A stretch of DNA of 29,786 bases, taken from positions 1 through 29,786 of the forward strand of contig DATKLX010000007.1 in assembly GCA_035542155.1 (NCBI GenBank), written 5' to 3'. This DNA is from DATKLX01 sp035542155 (GTDB lineage Bacteria > Chloroflexota > Anaerolineae > Anaerolineales > Anaerolineaceae). Made by a program: the position numbers and the translations under genes. Within the stretch, counting starts at the first letter, position 1. Every line of letters starts with the position of its first letter. The notes below the pieces were generated by a model that had not been told where the DNA came from, ran no database searches, and worked only from the letters and a program-made list of their open reading frames with translations. Below, in pieces: positions 7,872 through 16,700 of the stretch.

Positions 7872-9347
7872 ATGGTTCAAACTTCGATTTGTTTTTCACA
7901 AAATGATGATCGTCTGTCGTATCAGGCGTACCTGCTCGATCATATCAACGACGCGTTGATCGCCTGTGATAATGATTTACGCCTGACTGCCTGGAACCAC
8001 GCCGCCGAGACCACCTACGGTTGGGAAGCCGGGGAGGTGCTGGGAAAACCCGTCGACGAGGTACTGGCTTACCCAGATCCGGCGCCTCACGACATTCGCC
8101 AGATGTATGACCAGCTCCTTGCAAACGGCCAGTTTTTCGGCGAGATGATCCACTCGCGAAAGGATGGCACGCCGGTTTTTATTGAAAGCCGAACGATTGC
8201 CTTAAAAGACGCGGATGGCAACTGTAATGGCTTCGTCAGCGTTAACCGCAACATCGCCGAGAGGATCCTGGCCCAACAGGCCCAGGCACAGCTCGCGGCG
8301 ATTGTCCAGTCATCGGACGACGCCATTTTTGGAAATTCTACCGAGGGCTTGATCACGAGCTGGAATAAAGCCGCCGAGCGCATGTATGGGTACAGCGAAG
8401 CGGAAATTCTGGGCCTGAGGTCCCATGTCCTGGCCCCACCCGACCGGCAGGAGGAAGTCGACCGGACCCTGGAGAAAGTCAACCGGGGGGAGAGCATCGA
8501 GCATTTTGAAACGGTCCGCGAGCGAAAGGATGGCCGCAAGATTAACGTCTCGCTGACAATTTCGCCCATTGTGGAAGAAGGCCGGGTGACCGGTTCGGCG
8601 GTGATCGCGCGTGATATCACCCTTCAAAAACTTGCCGAACAGAAATTGCTGAAGACCGCGGAAGACCTGGCGCGCTCGAATGCGGAGCTGGAACAGTTCG
8701 CCTACATCGCCTCGCACGATCTCCAGGAGCCTCTGCGGATGGTGACGAATTATCTCCAATTGATCGAGCGGCGCTATAAGAACCGCCTCGACGCTGACGC
8801 CGATGATTTTATCGCTTTTGCCGTCGATGGGGCAGCACGGATGCAGCATCTGATCAATGACCTGCTATCCTATTCTCGGGTTGGCCGGCGAGAAAGCCGC
8901 TTCAATCCGGTCGACCTGAATAGGGTTTATACGCAGGTGGTCTCCAACCTGTCGGTAGCTATTCAGGAAAAAAAGGGTGAAGTAACCTGCGATCCGCTCC
9001 CTACCATCCTGGGCGATGAACTGCAGTTGGCGCAGGTATTCCAAAACCTGATCGCGAATGGGCTCAAATTCCACGCGCAAGATGCGCCCCGAGTGCACGT
9101 CTCTGCCTTTCGCAAAGGGGATTACTGGACATTGGTAGTGAAAGATCATGGGATTGGAATTGACCCCGAGCACCACGAACGTATCTTTGGCATATTCCAG
9201 AGACTGCATGGGGTCAACGAGTACCCGGGGACAGGGATTGGCCTGGCGATCTGCAAAAAAATTATCGAGCGGCACCACGGCAAGATCTGGGTTGAATCCC
9301 AGCCAAACGATGGAGCTTCATTCCATTTCACCCTTCTGGCTTTATGA
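7872..9347 (+). CDS. PAS-PAS sensor histidine kinase, phytochrome-type kinase core
   Basis: A 491-residue cytosolic sensor kinase with no membrane segment. PAS 1 spans about 17-135 and PAS 2 about 140-262; both end in the usual PAC-like strand (DADGNCNGFVSVNRNI, EGRVTGSAVIARDIT). A coiled linker leads to the dimerisation helix with FAYIASHDLQEPLR, where His282 is the phosphorylation site. The ATPase domain carries N-box NLIANGLKF, G1 KDHGIGI and G2 GTGIGLAICKKI. The SHDLQEPLR box is the form found in cyanobacterial phytochromes and related kinases, which pair with small Rcp1-like receivers, and one follows directly. No chromophore domain is present. The ATG at 7872 lacks a clear ribosome binding site, but no better start is near. 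Confidence 0.93.
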   Translation: MVQTSICFSQNDDRLSYQAYLLDHINDALIACDNDLRLTAWNHAAETTYGWEAGEVLGKPVDEVLAYPDPAPHDIRQMYDQLLANGQFFGEMIHSRKDGTPVFIESRTIALKDADGNCNGFVSVNRNIAERILAQQAQAQLAAIVQSSDDAIFGNSTEGLITSWNKAAERMYGYSEAEILGLRSHVLAPPDRQEEVDRTLEKVNRGESIEHFETVRERKDGRKINVSLTISPIVEEGRVTGSAVIARDITLQKLAEQKLLKTAEDLARSNAELEQFAYIASHDLQEPLRMVTNYLQLIERRYKNRLDADADDFIAFAVDGAARMQHLINDLLSYSRVGRRESRFNPVDLNRVYTQVVSNLSVAIQEKKGEVTCDPLPTILGDELQLAQVFQNLIANGLKFHAQDAPRVHVSAFRKGDYWTLVVKDHGIGIDPEHHERIFGIFQRLHGVNEYPGTGIGLAICKKIIERHHGKIWVESQPNDGASFHFTLLAL

Positions 9348-9401
9348 TATGAACTCGTTCAGGGTATTGGTTAAGAAGGGTACTGCTTAAGAAAGGAATT
9401 T

Positions 9402-9854
9402 ATGACGATACTTTCCGGAACCCCGGTTGATATCCTCCTGATTGAAGATAATCCAGGCGACGTTCGCCTGATGCGCGAGGCATTGAAGGACTACCGGGTT
9501 CAAAACAAACTCTGGGTGGTTTCTGACGGCCTGAAGGCCATGGCCTTCCTCCACAAAGAGGGGGAATTCTGCGAAGCGCCGCGCCCTGACCTGATCTTAT
9601 TGGATTTAAACCTTCCGCGAAAAGATGGCCGTTGGGTGTTGCAAGAAATCAAAAACAATGAATCCCTGCGTAAAATTCCCGTGGTGATCCTGACTACCTC
9701 GTCGGCTGAGGCAGATATCCTCAAGGCGTATGAGCTCCATGCGAATTGTTACATTACCAAGCCCCTCGATCTGGAACAATTTATCAACGTAGTGATGTCT
9801 ATCGAGGGATTTTGGCTGACCATTGTGAAATTACCGCCGAAAGAGGAAGCATGA
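9402..9854 (+). CDS. Single-domain response regulator, Rcp1-like
   Basis: A 150-residue receiver domain with no output domain. The acidic pocket is Glu15-Asp16, the phosphoacceptor is Asp68 in LLDLNLPRKDG, the conserved Thr is in VVILTTS, and the Lys is in ITKPLD. The insertion after the second strand and the LPRKDG loop are typical of Rcp1-like partners of phytochrome-type kinases. It likely takes phosphate from the upstream kinase and may pass the signal on by protein contact. AAAGGA (9392-9397) precedes the ATG. The stop overlaps the next start as ATGA, so it is translationally coupled to the diguanylate cyclase. Confidence 0.93.
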   Translation: MTILSGTPVDILLIEDNPGDVRLMREALKDYRVQNKLWVVSDGLKAMAFLHKEGEFCEAPRPDLILLDLNLPRKDGRWVLQEIKNNESLRKIPVVILTTSSAEADILKAYELHANCYITKPLDLEQFINVVMSIEGFWLTIVKLPPKEEA

Positions 9855-10750
9855 ACCCGGCCGATACCCAAATTCTGTTGATCGAAGATAACCCGGGGGA
9901 TGCGCGGATCATCCGCGAATGGCTGAAGGACGATGTGGAAATCAATTTTCGCCTGGTCCACTGTGCCAGCCTTTGCGAAGGGCTCTCTGCACTGGCGGAA
10001 GACCATACTCCTGGTCGGTTGATTTTGCTGGATCTGAATCTTCCCGACAGCCATGGAATCAAGACCCTGTATCGGGTGCGCGACCAGGCTCCCGATTTGC
10101 CCATCGTCGTTTTGACCGGTTTTGACGATGAAGCGACTGCTATTCTGGCGGTCCAATCGGGCGCCCAGGATTACCTGGTTAAGGATCACCTCAACGGCGG
10201 ATTCTTGATCCGCGCCATTCGGTATGCGTTGGAACGCCATTCGCTGCAGGTTCAATTGGCCCGCCTGAGCATGGTCGACGATTTGACTGAGCTGTATAAC
10301 CGGCGCGGCTTCTTCAAGCTAGCCGAGCAGCAGATGGAATTAAGCCGCCGGCATCAAAAAAGGCTCCTGCTCGTCTACGCCGATGTCGATTATTTGAAAA
10401 AGGTCAATGATGAGCTGGGCCATGATGTCGGAGACCAGTTGTTGGTCGAAACTGCGGATATCCTGCGCAAGAGCTTTCGCTCGACGGATATCCTCGCCCG
10501 CATCGGTGGGGATGAATTTGCCGTTTTGGCGATTGAATTCTCAGATGGAAGTCCGGAAAATCTGTTATCCCGAATTGAAACCCAGCTTGCGATTGCCAAT
10601 CTCAGGCCAGAGCGCCGCTATGCGGTATCCCTCAGCCTCGGAGCGGCCATCTGGGATCCTGAATCCGGAATAACGATCGATGCTTTGATGGCTGAGGCGG
10701 ACAGGCAGATGTACTATCAAAAAAAAGAAAAACACCATTCGATGGAGTAA
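9851..10750 (+). CDS. Response regulator diguanylate cyclase (REC-GGDEF)
   Basis: A 299-residue regulator that should make cyclic di-GMP from two GTP. The receiver (1-125) has Glu12-Asp13 and phosphoacceptor Asp61 in LLDLNLPDSHG. A helix leads into the GGDEF domain, starting near LSMVDDLTELYNRRGF. The active-site signature is GGDEF at 219-223. The inhibitory site RxxD is intact as RSTD (210-213), five residues before GGDEF, so product inhibition is expected. ATG 9851 was chosen over an in-frame start at 9746: it has GAGGA just upstream, overlaps the preceding stop by 4 bases, and begins right at the receiver. With its neighbours it forms a light-, redox- or ligand-sensing route to c-di-GMP; the stimulus is unknown. 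Confidence 0.94.
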   Translation: MNPADTQILLIEDNPGDARIIREWLKDDVEINFRLVHCASLCEGLSALAEDHTPGRLILLDLNLPDSHGIKTLYRVRDQAPDLPIVVLTGFDDEATAILAVQSGAQDYLVKDHLNGGFLIRAIRYALERHSLQVQLARLSMVDDLTELYNRRGFFKLAEQQMELSRRHQKRLLLVYADVDYLKKVNDELGHDVGDQLLVETADILRKSFRSTDILARIGGDEFAVLAIEFSDGSPENLLSRIETQLAIANLRPERRYAVSLSLGAAIWDPESGITIDALMAEADRQMYYQKKEKHHSME

Positions 10751-10820
10751 ATTCGAAACAGAATTCACTGATTGTCGTTTAATTATGTGTATAGTTTTGC
10801 AGCCTCCGGACTGCCCCGGT

Positions 10821-10848
10821 TTGACATTTCTGGCCGATTTTGTATAAT
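10821..10848 (+). promoter_or_regulatory. Consensus sigma70 promoter
   Basis: TTGACA (10821-10826) and TATAAT (10843-10848), both perfect matches, are separated by 16 bases. Transcription should begin near 10855. An in-frame TTG at 10840 overlaps the -10 box and so cannot be the start of the kinase gene. Confidence 0.85.
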
Positions 10849-10882
10849 GACATTGATCTGCTGGAATGGGGTAAAAAGCGGT

Positions 10883-10926
10883 CCGGTTTTCAGTGTTATA
10901 TCGGTGTTAATGGTTCACTGAACCGG
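10883..10926 (+). promoter_or_regulatory. Stem-loop in the leader of the NarX-like kinase mRNA
   Basis: CCGGTT, then TT unpaired, then CAGTG (10883-10895) can pair with CACTGAACCGG (10916-10926). This gives an 11-base-pair stem with a two-base bulge and a 20-base loop. A smaller palindrome, GGTTCA-C-TGAACC (10912-10924), overlaps the 3' arm and is a mutually exclusive alternative fold or a protein-binding site. There is no U-run after it, so it is not a terminator as such. Confidence 0.4.
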
Positions 10927-10950
10927 TCTGAGCTGATCAATACAAATACT

Positions 10951-12375
10951 ATGAATTTTCATCGCCACATAACAGAATTATCACGTTCCCGATTAAAGGC
11001 GGCTGGAATTGTAATACTCGTAATGAGTTTTGCGATCGCTGGAATCGCCTCCCTGGTCTATCATTCGGGCGAAAGTTCGGATTACGGCCGGTATCTGATC
11101 GACCTGGTCGGCTATCTGGTGGGGATATCTTTCATTGGTGTAATAGCCCTTCTGCTTCTGACCTGGCGCGAGCAGGGTGCGCTCTCTATAGAAATTTCCC
11201 TAGCTCGGTTGCTGGCTTCCTTAAACCTCCTGAATGAAAGCGACGATTGGGGAACCATAGCCCAGAAAGTGGTCGAATTTCCCCGTGCAATCCTGCCGCT
11301 TCAGGCTTCGCATCTATACATCTACAACCCGGGACCAGGCGCGTACGAACCGGCCGCCTATTGGGCGGCTAATCGATCCTGCGCTATTGGCCAGTCCCTG
11401 TTTGACCGGTTATCCACCTGTACAGCCTGCCCAATCGTTCCAAATCCGCGCATTCATCCGGTGCCCCAGCCCCCTGGATCAGGCCAAAGTCCCGGCGAAT
11501 TTCCTTTCCAGCGGTATTGCTTGCCTCTGACGGTGGGCGGCAGGCCTGTTGGCCTTCTTCACCTGGACTTGCGATCGAACGCAGCACTATCTCAAGACCA
11601 GGCCGATATCTTGAACACTCTTGCTCCCCTGATTGGTTTGGTGATCGAAAGAGTCTGGCTGCTGGATCGTGTGAAATCCCATTCAGCGGTAGCCGAAGCC
11701 GAGCGCCGCCATATCGCTCAGGAGCTACATGATTCACTGGGTCAAAATATTGCTTATTTGAGGTTGAAATTGGATCAAATCTTGTACCAGCAAGATTCAT
11801 TGGAACATATCGCCAGCATACAGGATGAGCTAGAAAGAATGCGCGAAACCGCAGACGAAGCTTACCACCAGGTCCGCGAGACCCTCGCCGACCTGCATCC
11901 CGATAATTCGAAGGAGTTCATCCGCGTCCTGTCGGACCATGCCCGCATGATTGCCAGCCGGGCTCCATTCCAGTTGGAGATGAGCCAGGAAGGCACACCT
12001 TTCGAGCTACGGCCCCATATCCAGCGGCAGGTGCTGTATATCTGTCGCGAAGCCCTGGGAAACATCGAAAAGCATGCCGGAGCAAGCCATGTGCACGTCG
12101 CCGTTAACTGGCGTCCCGATGCTCTGCTCATCGAAATGCAGGATGACGGCGTTGGCTTTGAGGTCGAGAGCGTGGACTCGCAAAGCCATTTTGGATTGGG
12201 GATCATGCGCGAGCGCGCCAGGAATATCCAGGCAGATTTTTCTGTAGAGTCTCAACCCGGCCGAGGAACGCTGGTGAGTTTATGCGTTCCAATTGGGGAA
12301 AGCTCGGACCTGCGTACAGCCTTTCGCCTGCGCCAGGATCTCACCATTCCAATTTTCCGTCCTTCCGCGAAGTGA
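10951..12375 (+). CDS. NarX/DegS-like membrane sensor histidine kinase with Cys-bearing GAF region
   Basis: A 474-residue kinase. Two membrane helices (about 17-37 and 49-71) enclose only about a dozen outside residues, so sensing is probably inside the cell. A GAF-like domain (about 90-235) contains three clustered cysteines (Cys144, Cys157, Cys160; the last two as CTAC). The HisKA_3 box is RRHIAQELHDSLGQNIAYL with phosphoacceptor His260. The ATPase domain has REALGNIEKHA and DDGVGF, then FGLGIMRERA. This is the NarL-partner class of kinases, and a NarL-type regulator follows 22 bases later. ATG 10951 is the first usable start downstream of the promoter. No strong ribosome binding site is seen. 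Confidence 0.92.
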   Translation: MNFHRHITELSRSRLKAAGIVILVMSFAIAGIASLVYHSGESSDYGRYLIDLVGYLVGISFIGVIALLLLTWREQGALSIEISLARLLASLNLLNESDDWGTIAQKVVEFPRAILPLQASHLYIYNPGPGAYEPAAYWAANRSCAIGQSLFDRLSTCTACPIVPNPRIHPVPQPPGSGQSPGEFPFQRYCLPLTVGGRPVGLLHLDLRSNAALSQDQADILNTLAPLIGLVIERVWLLDRVKSHSAVAEAERRHIAQELHDSLGQNIAYLRLKLDQILYQQDSLEHIASIQDELERMRETADEAYHQVRETLADLHPDNSKEFIRVLSDHARMIASRAPFQLEMSQEGTPFELRPHIQRQVLYICREALGNIEKHAGASHVHVAVNWRPDALLIEMQDDGVGFEVESVDSQSHFGLGIMRERARNIQADFSVESQPGRGTLVSLCVPIGESSDLRTAFRLRQDLTIPIFRPSAK

Positions 12376-12397
12376 GGCATCTCCTCAAAGCAACCCT

Positions 12398-13051
12398 ATG
12401 AACATTCTCATCGTAGACGACCACATCTTATTTCGAGAAGGGCTAATTTCTCTGGTCAGCCGCCAGCCCGATTTCAATGTCGTTGGGGAAGCCGGCACGG
12501 TCGCAGAAGCGATCCTGATGGCCCGAACGAAGCACCCGGATATGATCCTGATGGATTTCACCCTCCCCGACGGAACCGGATTGGACGCCATGCATGCGAT
12601 CCTGGCCGAAAACCCACTGGCGAAAATTGTCTTCCTCACCATCCACGAGGATGACGAGCGCCTTTTTGGCGCGATCCGGGCGGGGGCCAAGGGATACCTG
12701 CTCAAGAATATCCCGGTTGCCAAGCTCGTGGCGGCTATCCGTGGGATGGAGATGGGTGAAGCGCCGATCTCGCGCCAGATGACTATGCGTATCCTGGATG
12801 AATTTTCTCACGCCAGTCCAAATGCGTCGGAGCCCGATTCTCGCCTCACCCAGCTCACCGGGCGGGAAATCGAGATCTTACGTGAGCTGGCTACCAACGC
12901 CACCAACCAGGAAATTGCTAACCGCATGTATATCTCAGAAAGCACGGTCAAGAACCACGTCCACAATATCCTGGATAAGCTGGGGTTGAACAATCGCCGT
13001 GAGGCGGTTGATTATGCCCGGCGCAACGGGCTTCGTATGACGGGGGATTAA
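12398..13051 (+). CDS. NarL/FixJ-type response regulator
   Basis: A 217-residue DNA-binding regulator. The receiver (1-120) has Asp7-Asp8 and phosphoacceptor Asp53 in LMDFTLPDGTG; the conserved Thr is in VFLTIHEDD and the Lys in GYLLKNI. The LuxR-type helix-turn-helix covers about 148-212 (LTGREIEILRELA...NQEIANRMYISESTVKNHV). The ATG at 12398 begins exactly at the receiver; a start at 12293 would lie inside the kinase gene. It should be phosphorylated by the kinase 22 bases upstream. Its targets cannot be read here. Confidence 0.95.
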   Translation: MNILIVDDHILFREGLISLVSRQPDFNVVGEAGTVAEAILMARTKHPDMILMDFTLPDGTGLDAMHAILAENPLAKIVFLTIHEDDERLFGAIRAGAKGYLLKNIPVAKLVAAIRGMEMGEAPISRQMTMRILDEFSHASPNASEPDSRLTQLTGREIEILRELATNATNQEIANRMYISESTVKNHVHNILDKLGLNNRREAVDYARRNGLRMTGD

Positions 13052-13069
13052 AAGCTTTCGAAATGACTG

Positions 13070-13097
13070 TTGCGTTTTAAATTCAACCAAATATAAT
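13070..13097 (+). promoter_or_regulatory. Candidate promoter ahead of the membrane-protein remnant
   Basis: TTGCGT (13070-13075) and TATAAT (13092-13097) are separated by 16 bases. The predicted start of transcription (about 13104) is at the first readable GTG (13107) of the degraded gene. Confidence 0.4.
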
Positions 13098-13106
13098 CCT
13101 TCCTTG

Positions 13107-13330
13107 GTGTTCTTCTCGGTCTCCTATTTTGCCACCCAACTTGGATCCACGCTGGACCGGCACTTCACCCGGCTGGTTGCCCTGACTGTCATCATTCTGG
13201 GGCTGGTATCGATCAATTCGGGGTGAACCTGACCGGGTCGCCGCTCTCAGTCGATAACCTGGTCCGCCGTTTTCCCCGCCAGCCCGAGGCGTTTCAGACG
13301 CAGGTCCGTGCCACCTCTTCGGCCAGTTCG
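13107..13330 (+). pseudogene. Remnant of a TauE/UreH-like membrane protein, frameshifted
   Basis: From GTG 13107 one frame reads 39 codons, with a hydrophobic helix (ALTVIILGLVSINSG), then stops at TGA 13224-13226. The next frame takes over at once with NLTGSPLSVDNLVRRFP. Adding one base at the GGGG run (13221-13224) would join them into one protein, so a single-base deletion is the simplest explanation. The order 'last membrane helix, NSGxNLTGSP, charged tail' resembles the C-terminus of sulfite-exporter TauE/SafE or UreH-like proteins, which often sit beside copper genes. That identity is from memory. The N-terminal part is absent. The rest of 13331-13467 shows no gene. Confidence 0.5.
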
Positions 13331-13417
13331 TATGCGAACTATGGATCTCTCCTCAAAAGAGGGGAACGGTCATTAACTATTCATGCTCGATGGGGATGTA
13401 AACTGGCCAGATGGTGT

Positions 13418-13448
13418 TTGACCAGTCAAGATCTTATATTCATATAAT
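13418..13448 (+). promoter_or_regulatory. Candidate promoter of the copZ-copA operon
   Basis: TTGACC (13418-13423) and TATAAT (13443-13448) are separated by 19 bases. Long spacers of this kind are used by MerR-family activators such as CueR, but no clear dyad operator is visible between the boxes. A second TATAAT at 13459-13464 has no good -35 box and would give a leaderless start at ATG 13474. ATATAATA occurs twice here, 16 bases apart. Confidence 0.4.
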
Positions 13449-13467
13449 ATTGGTCTGATATAATAAA

Positions 13468-13704
13468 ATGACAATGAGAAAAATCGTTACCCAAAAATTC
13501 CGCGTTCCGGATATGGAATGCCCCAACTGCGCCGTGTACCTGGAGTATCTGGAGGATGAGCTTCCCGGGATCCAGTTCATTTCCGCGTCCTACCAGAAGC
13601 TGTTACTGGAAGTGGAATACGATGCAGATCATGTTTCCATGGAGGAGATCCTCGCGGCAGCCCATGAGATCGGCTATCACCCCGAACCGGTTGCCAATAG
13701 GTAA
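13468..13704 (+). CDS. copZ: Small heavy-metal-associated (HMA) domain protein, CopZ-like copper chaperone
   Basis: A 78-residue HMA domain with the metal-binding loop MECPNCAVYLE (Cys18 and Cys21), followed by the usual alternating strands and helices. It should bind Cu(I) in the cytosol and pass it to the ATPase that starts 3 bases later. The residues after CxxC (AVYLEYLEDELPGIQ) diverge from typical CopZ, so another soft metal is possible. No ribosome binding site is seen before ATG 13468, and ATG 13474 is an alternative that would fit a leaderless mRNA. The operon ends in the terminator at 17064-17100. Confidence 0.85.
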   Translation: MTMRKIVTQKFRVPDMECPNCAVYLEYLEDELPGIQFISASYQKLLLEVEYDADHVSMEEILAAAHEIGYHPEPVANR

Positions 13705-13707
13705 AGA

Positions 13708-16700
13708 ATGGCTGAAGTCAAGAATGTTACCATGCCCGTGACGGGCATGACCTGCGCTAACTGCGCCGCTACGATCGAGCGCCAGGTGCGCAAGCTCCCT
13801 GGCGTGCAGACCGCCAACGTCAACCTGGCTACCGAAAAGCTGACGGTTTCCTTCAATTCCGACGAGCTAAACGAGCAGGGTATCATCGCTCGCGTGGAGC
13901 GCTCCGGGTACGGCGTGGCCCTGGGGAAAACCGAGCTGCCCATCGCCGGCCTGAAAGATAATTCCGATGCGGTCAGCCTGGAAAAAACGCTTGCCCGCCA
14001 GGCAGGTGTCCTCTCTGCGAGCGTCAGCTACGGCACCGAGCGCGCGCTGCTTGAATTCATCCCTGGAGTGACCAGTATTGCCGAGATCGCGGAGGTGATC
14101 CGCAAAACCGGCTTCAATCTGGTTCAGGTAGGTGAAAGCGAGAACATTGAGGACGTCGAGGCTCGGGTCCGCGCAGACGAAGTTTCGCGCCAGAAACGCC
14201 TCCTGATCCTGGGCCTGGCGCTGACCATCCCGCTGGTCGTGTACAGCATGCAGCGCGATTTTAGCCTGTTCACCTTTCCCAACGATCAGCTTGCCATGTT
14301 GATCCCGGCCACGATCGTCCAGTTCGTGGTTGGCTGGCAATATTACGTAGGAGCCTATAAGAGCCTGAGGGGCGGCGGCGCGAACATGGATGTGCTGATC
14401 GCTCTTGGGTCGTCGGTGGCTTATTTTTACTCGCTACTCGTAGCGGCCGGCCTGATTGCCAGCCCTAATGTCTACTTTGAGACCAGCGCGGCGATCATCA
14501 CGCTGATCATGCTGGGCAAATTCCTCGAAGCTCGCGCCAAAGGCCGCACCTCGGAGGCGTTGAAAGCATTAATGGGGTTGCGTTCCAGGATCGCTCGCGT
14601 GATTCGCGATGGGGTCGAATCCGGGATCGATGTCGACCAGGTTGTTGTGGGTGATTTGCTGGTCGTCCGCCCGGGTGAAAAGGTCCCTGTGGATGGAATC
14701 ATCAGCTCTGGCCGCTCGGCGTTTGATGAATCGATGATCACCGGCGAATCGATGCCGGTCAGCAAGGGACCTGGAGAGGAGGTTATCGGCGCCACGATCA
14801 ATAAAGAGGGCCTGATCTGCTTCGAAGCCACCAAGGTCGGCAAAAACACCACCCTATCCCAGATCGTGCGCATGGTCCAGGAAGCCCAGGGGAGTAAGGC
14901 GCCCATCCAGAAGCTGGCCGATCAGATCAGCGCGTATTTTGTCCCGGTGGTGATTGGCATCGCCTTGATCACATTTGTTGCCTGGATCGGGATCGGCCAC
15001 GCTAACTGGACTGGGGCGATGATTAACGCAGTCGCGGTGCTTGTCATCGCTTGCCCGTGTGCGTTGGGCCTGGCGACTCCCACCGCAATCATGGTCGGGA
15101 CGGCTAAAGGCGCGGAGAGCGGGATCCTGTTTAAAAACAGCGAAGCGCTGGAGAGGGCAGGGGGGGTCAACGTCGTGGTCTTGGACAAGACCGGCACCAT
15201 CACCAAGGGTGAGCCGGCAGTGATGGATATCCTCCCGGCGTCAGGTTTTCACAAGGACGGCGTGCTCTTCCTGGCAGCCAGCGCGGAAAAAGGTTCGGAA
15301 CATCCCTTGGGCCGTGCGATCGTCGCTGCCGCGCAAGAGAAAGACCTGCATCTGGCGGACCCGCAGCAGTTCCGCGCCGTCAGCGGGTTTGGCATCCGTG
15401 CTATGGTCGAAGACCAGTTGGTCACGATCGGGAATCCTCGCATGATGCAAAATGAGGGCGTCGACTTCTCGCTCCTCGAGGGCGATATCACTCGCTTGCA
15501 GGCTGAAGGGAAGACTGCTATGATCGTCGCTCGCTGCCTGGAAGATGGCAAGTCTTCGCAGCCGGTAGGATTGATAGCTGTGGCCGACCCGGTCAAACCG
15601 GGTTCAGTCGACGCGATCGCCGATCTCCGCCGGCTGGGCCTGGAAGTGGTGATGATCACCGGCGATAATCAGCTCACCGCAGAAGCGATCGCCAGGCAGG
15701 TGGGCATCCAGCGTGTTCTCGCCGATGTTTTGCCAGGTGAAAAAGCCTCGGAAATCAAAAAACTCCAGGACCATAAGGTAGTGGCGATGGTTGGGGATGG
15801 CATCAATGACGCCCCTGCCTTAGCCCAGGCGAATGTGGGCATCGCGATTGGTACGGGGACAGACGTTGCGATGGCTGCCGCGGGTATTACCCTGCTCGGC
15901 GGCGACCTGCGCGGTGTGGCCCACGCGATTTCCCTCTCTCGCGGCACGCTCCAGACCATCGTTCAGAATCTGTTCTGGGCTTTCTTCTACAATGTGTTTC
16001 TCATCCCCATCGCTGCCCTGGGGTACCTGTACCCGATGATCGCCGCCGGGGCGATGGCTTTCAGCTCGATCTTTGTCGTCACCAACAGCCTGCGCCTGCG
16101 CAGTTACAAGGTCCAGGAGCTATCCCCCAGGAAGTCGCTCCCGCGACAGGTCGCTGAGCTGGCTCCGCGTCTGATCCTACCCGCGGGCACCCTGGCGCTT
16201 TTAATTGCTCTCTCGGTTGGCTGGCTGAAACCCGCCGGGATGGGCGGGATGACGGTCGGGAGCGATTCGGCTCGCGAGGCGAGCGCGTACCGGGCGGTGA
16301 TCGACCCTAAAGTGATCCTGACTCCCGGCATACATGCGCCGGTCGAGATTACGATCATCGATCAGTCTGGCCAACCCATTCCTGAGCTGGGAAGGAGCGC
16401 CTCTGGCAATCCTGTCTTCGTGACCGTGGTGAGCCAGGATCAGACCTATCTGGCCGAGGCGGCGCTGGATCCGTTGTCCTCCAGCGAAGCCCAGACAAGG
16501 ATGATGGGTGGCAGTTCTATGCCTGAGACCGGCCAATCAGCCGGAACCATTCGCCCTACGCTCTTTTTCCCGAGCGCAGGTAATTACGTTATCTTCGTGG
16601 AGTTCGACTCTGGCGCTGGCGGACGCCGGCTTGCTTCACTTCCGGTAACCGTGGGGAAGGGGCAAAGCACAGACGCCAGCCAGGTCCCTGATGGGGAGCT

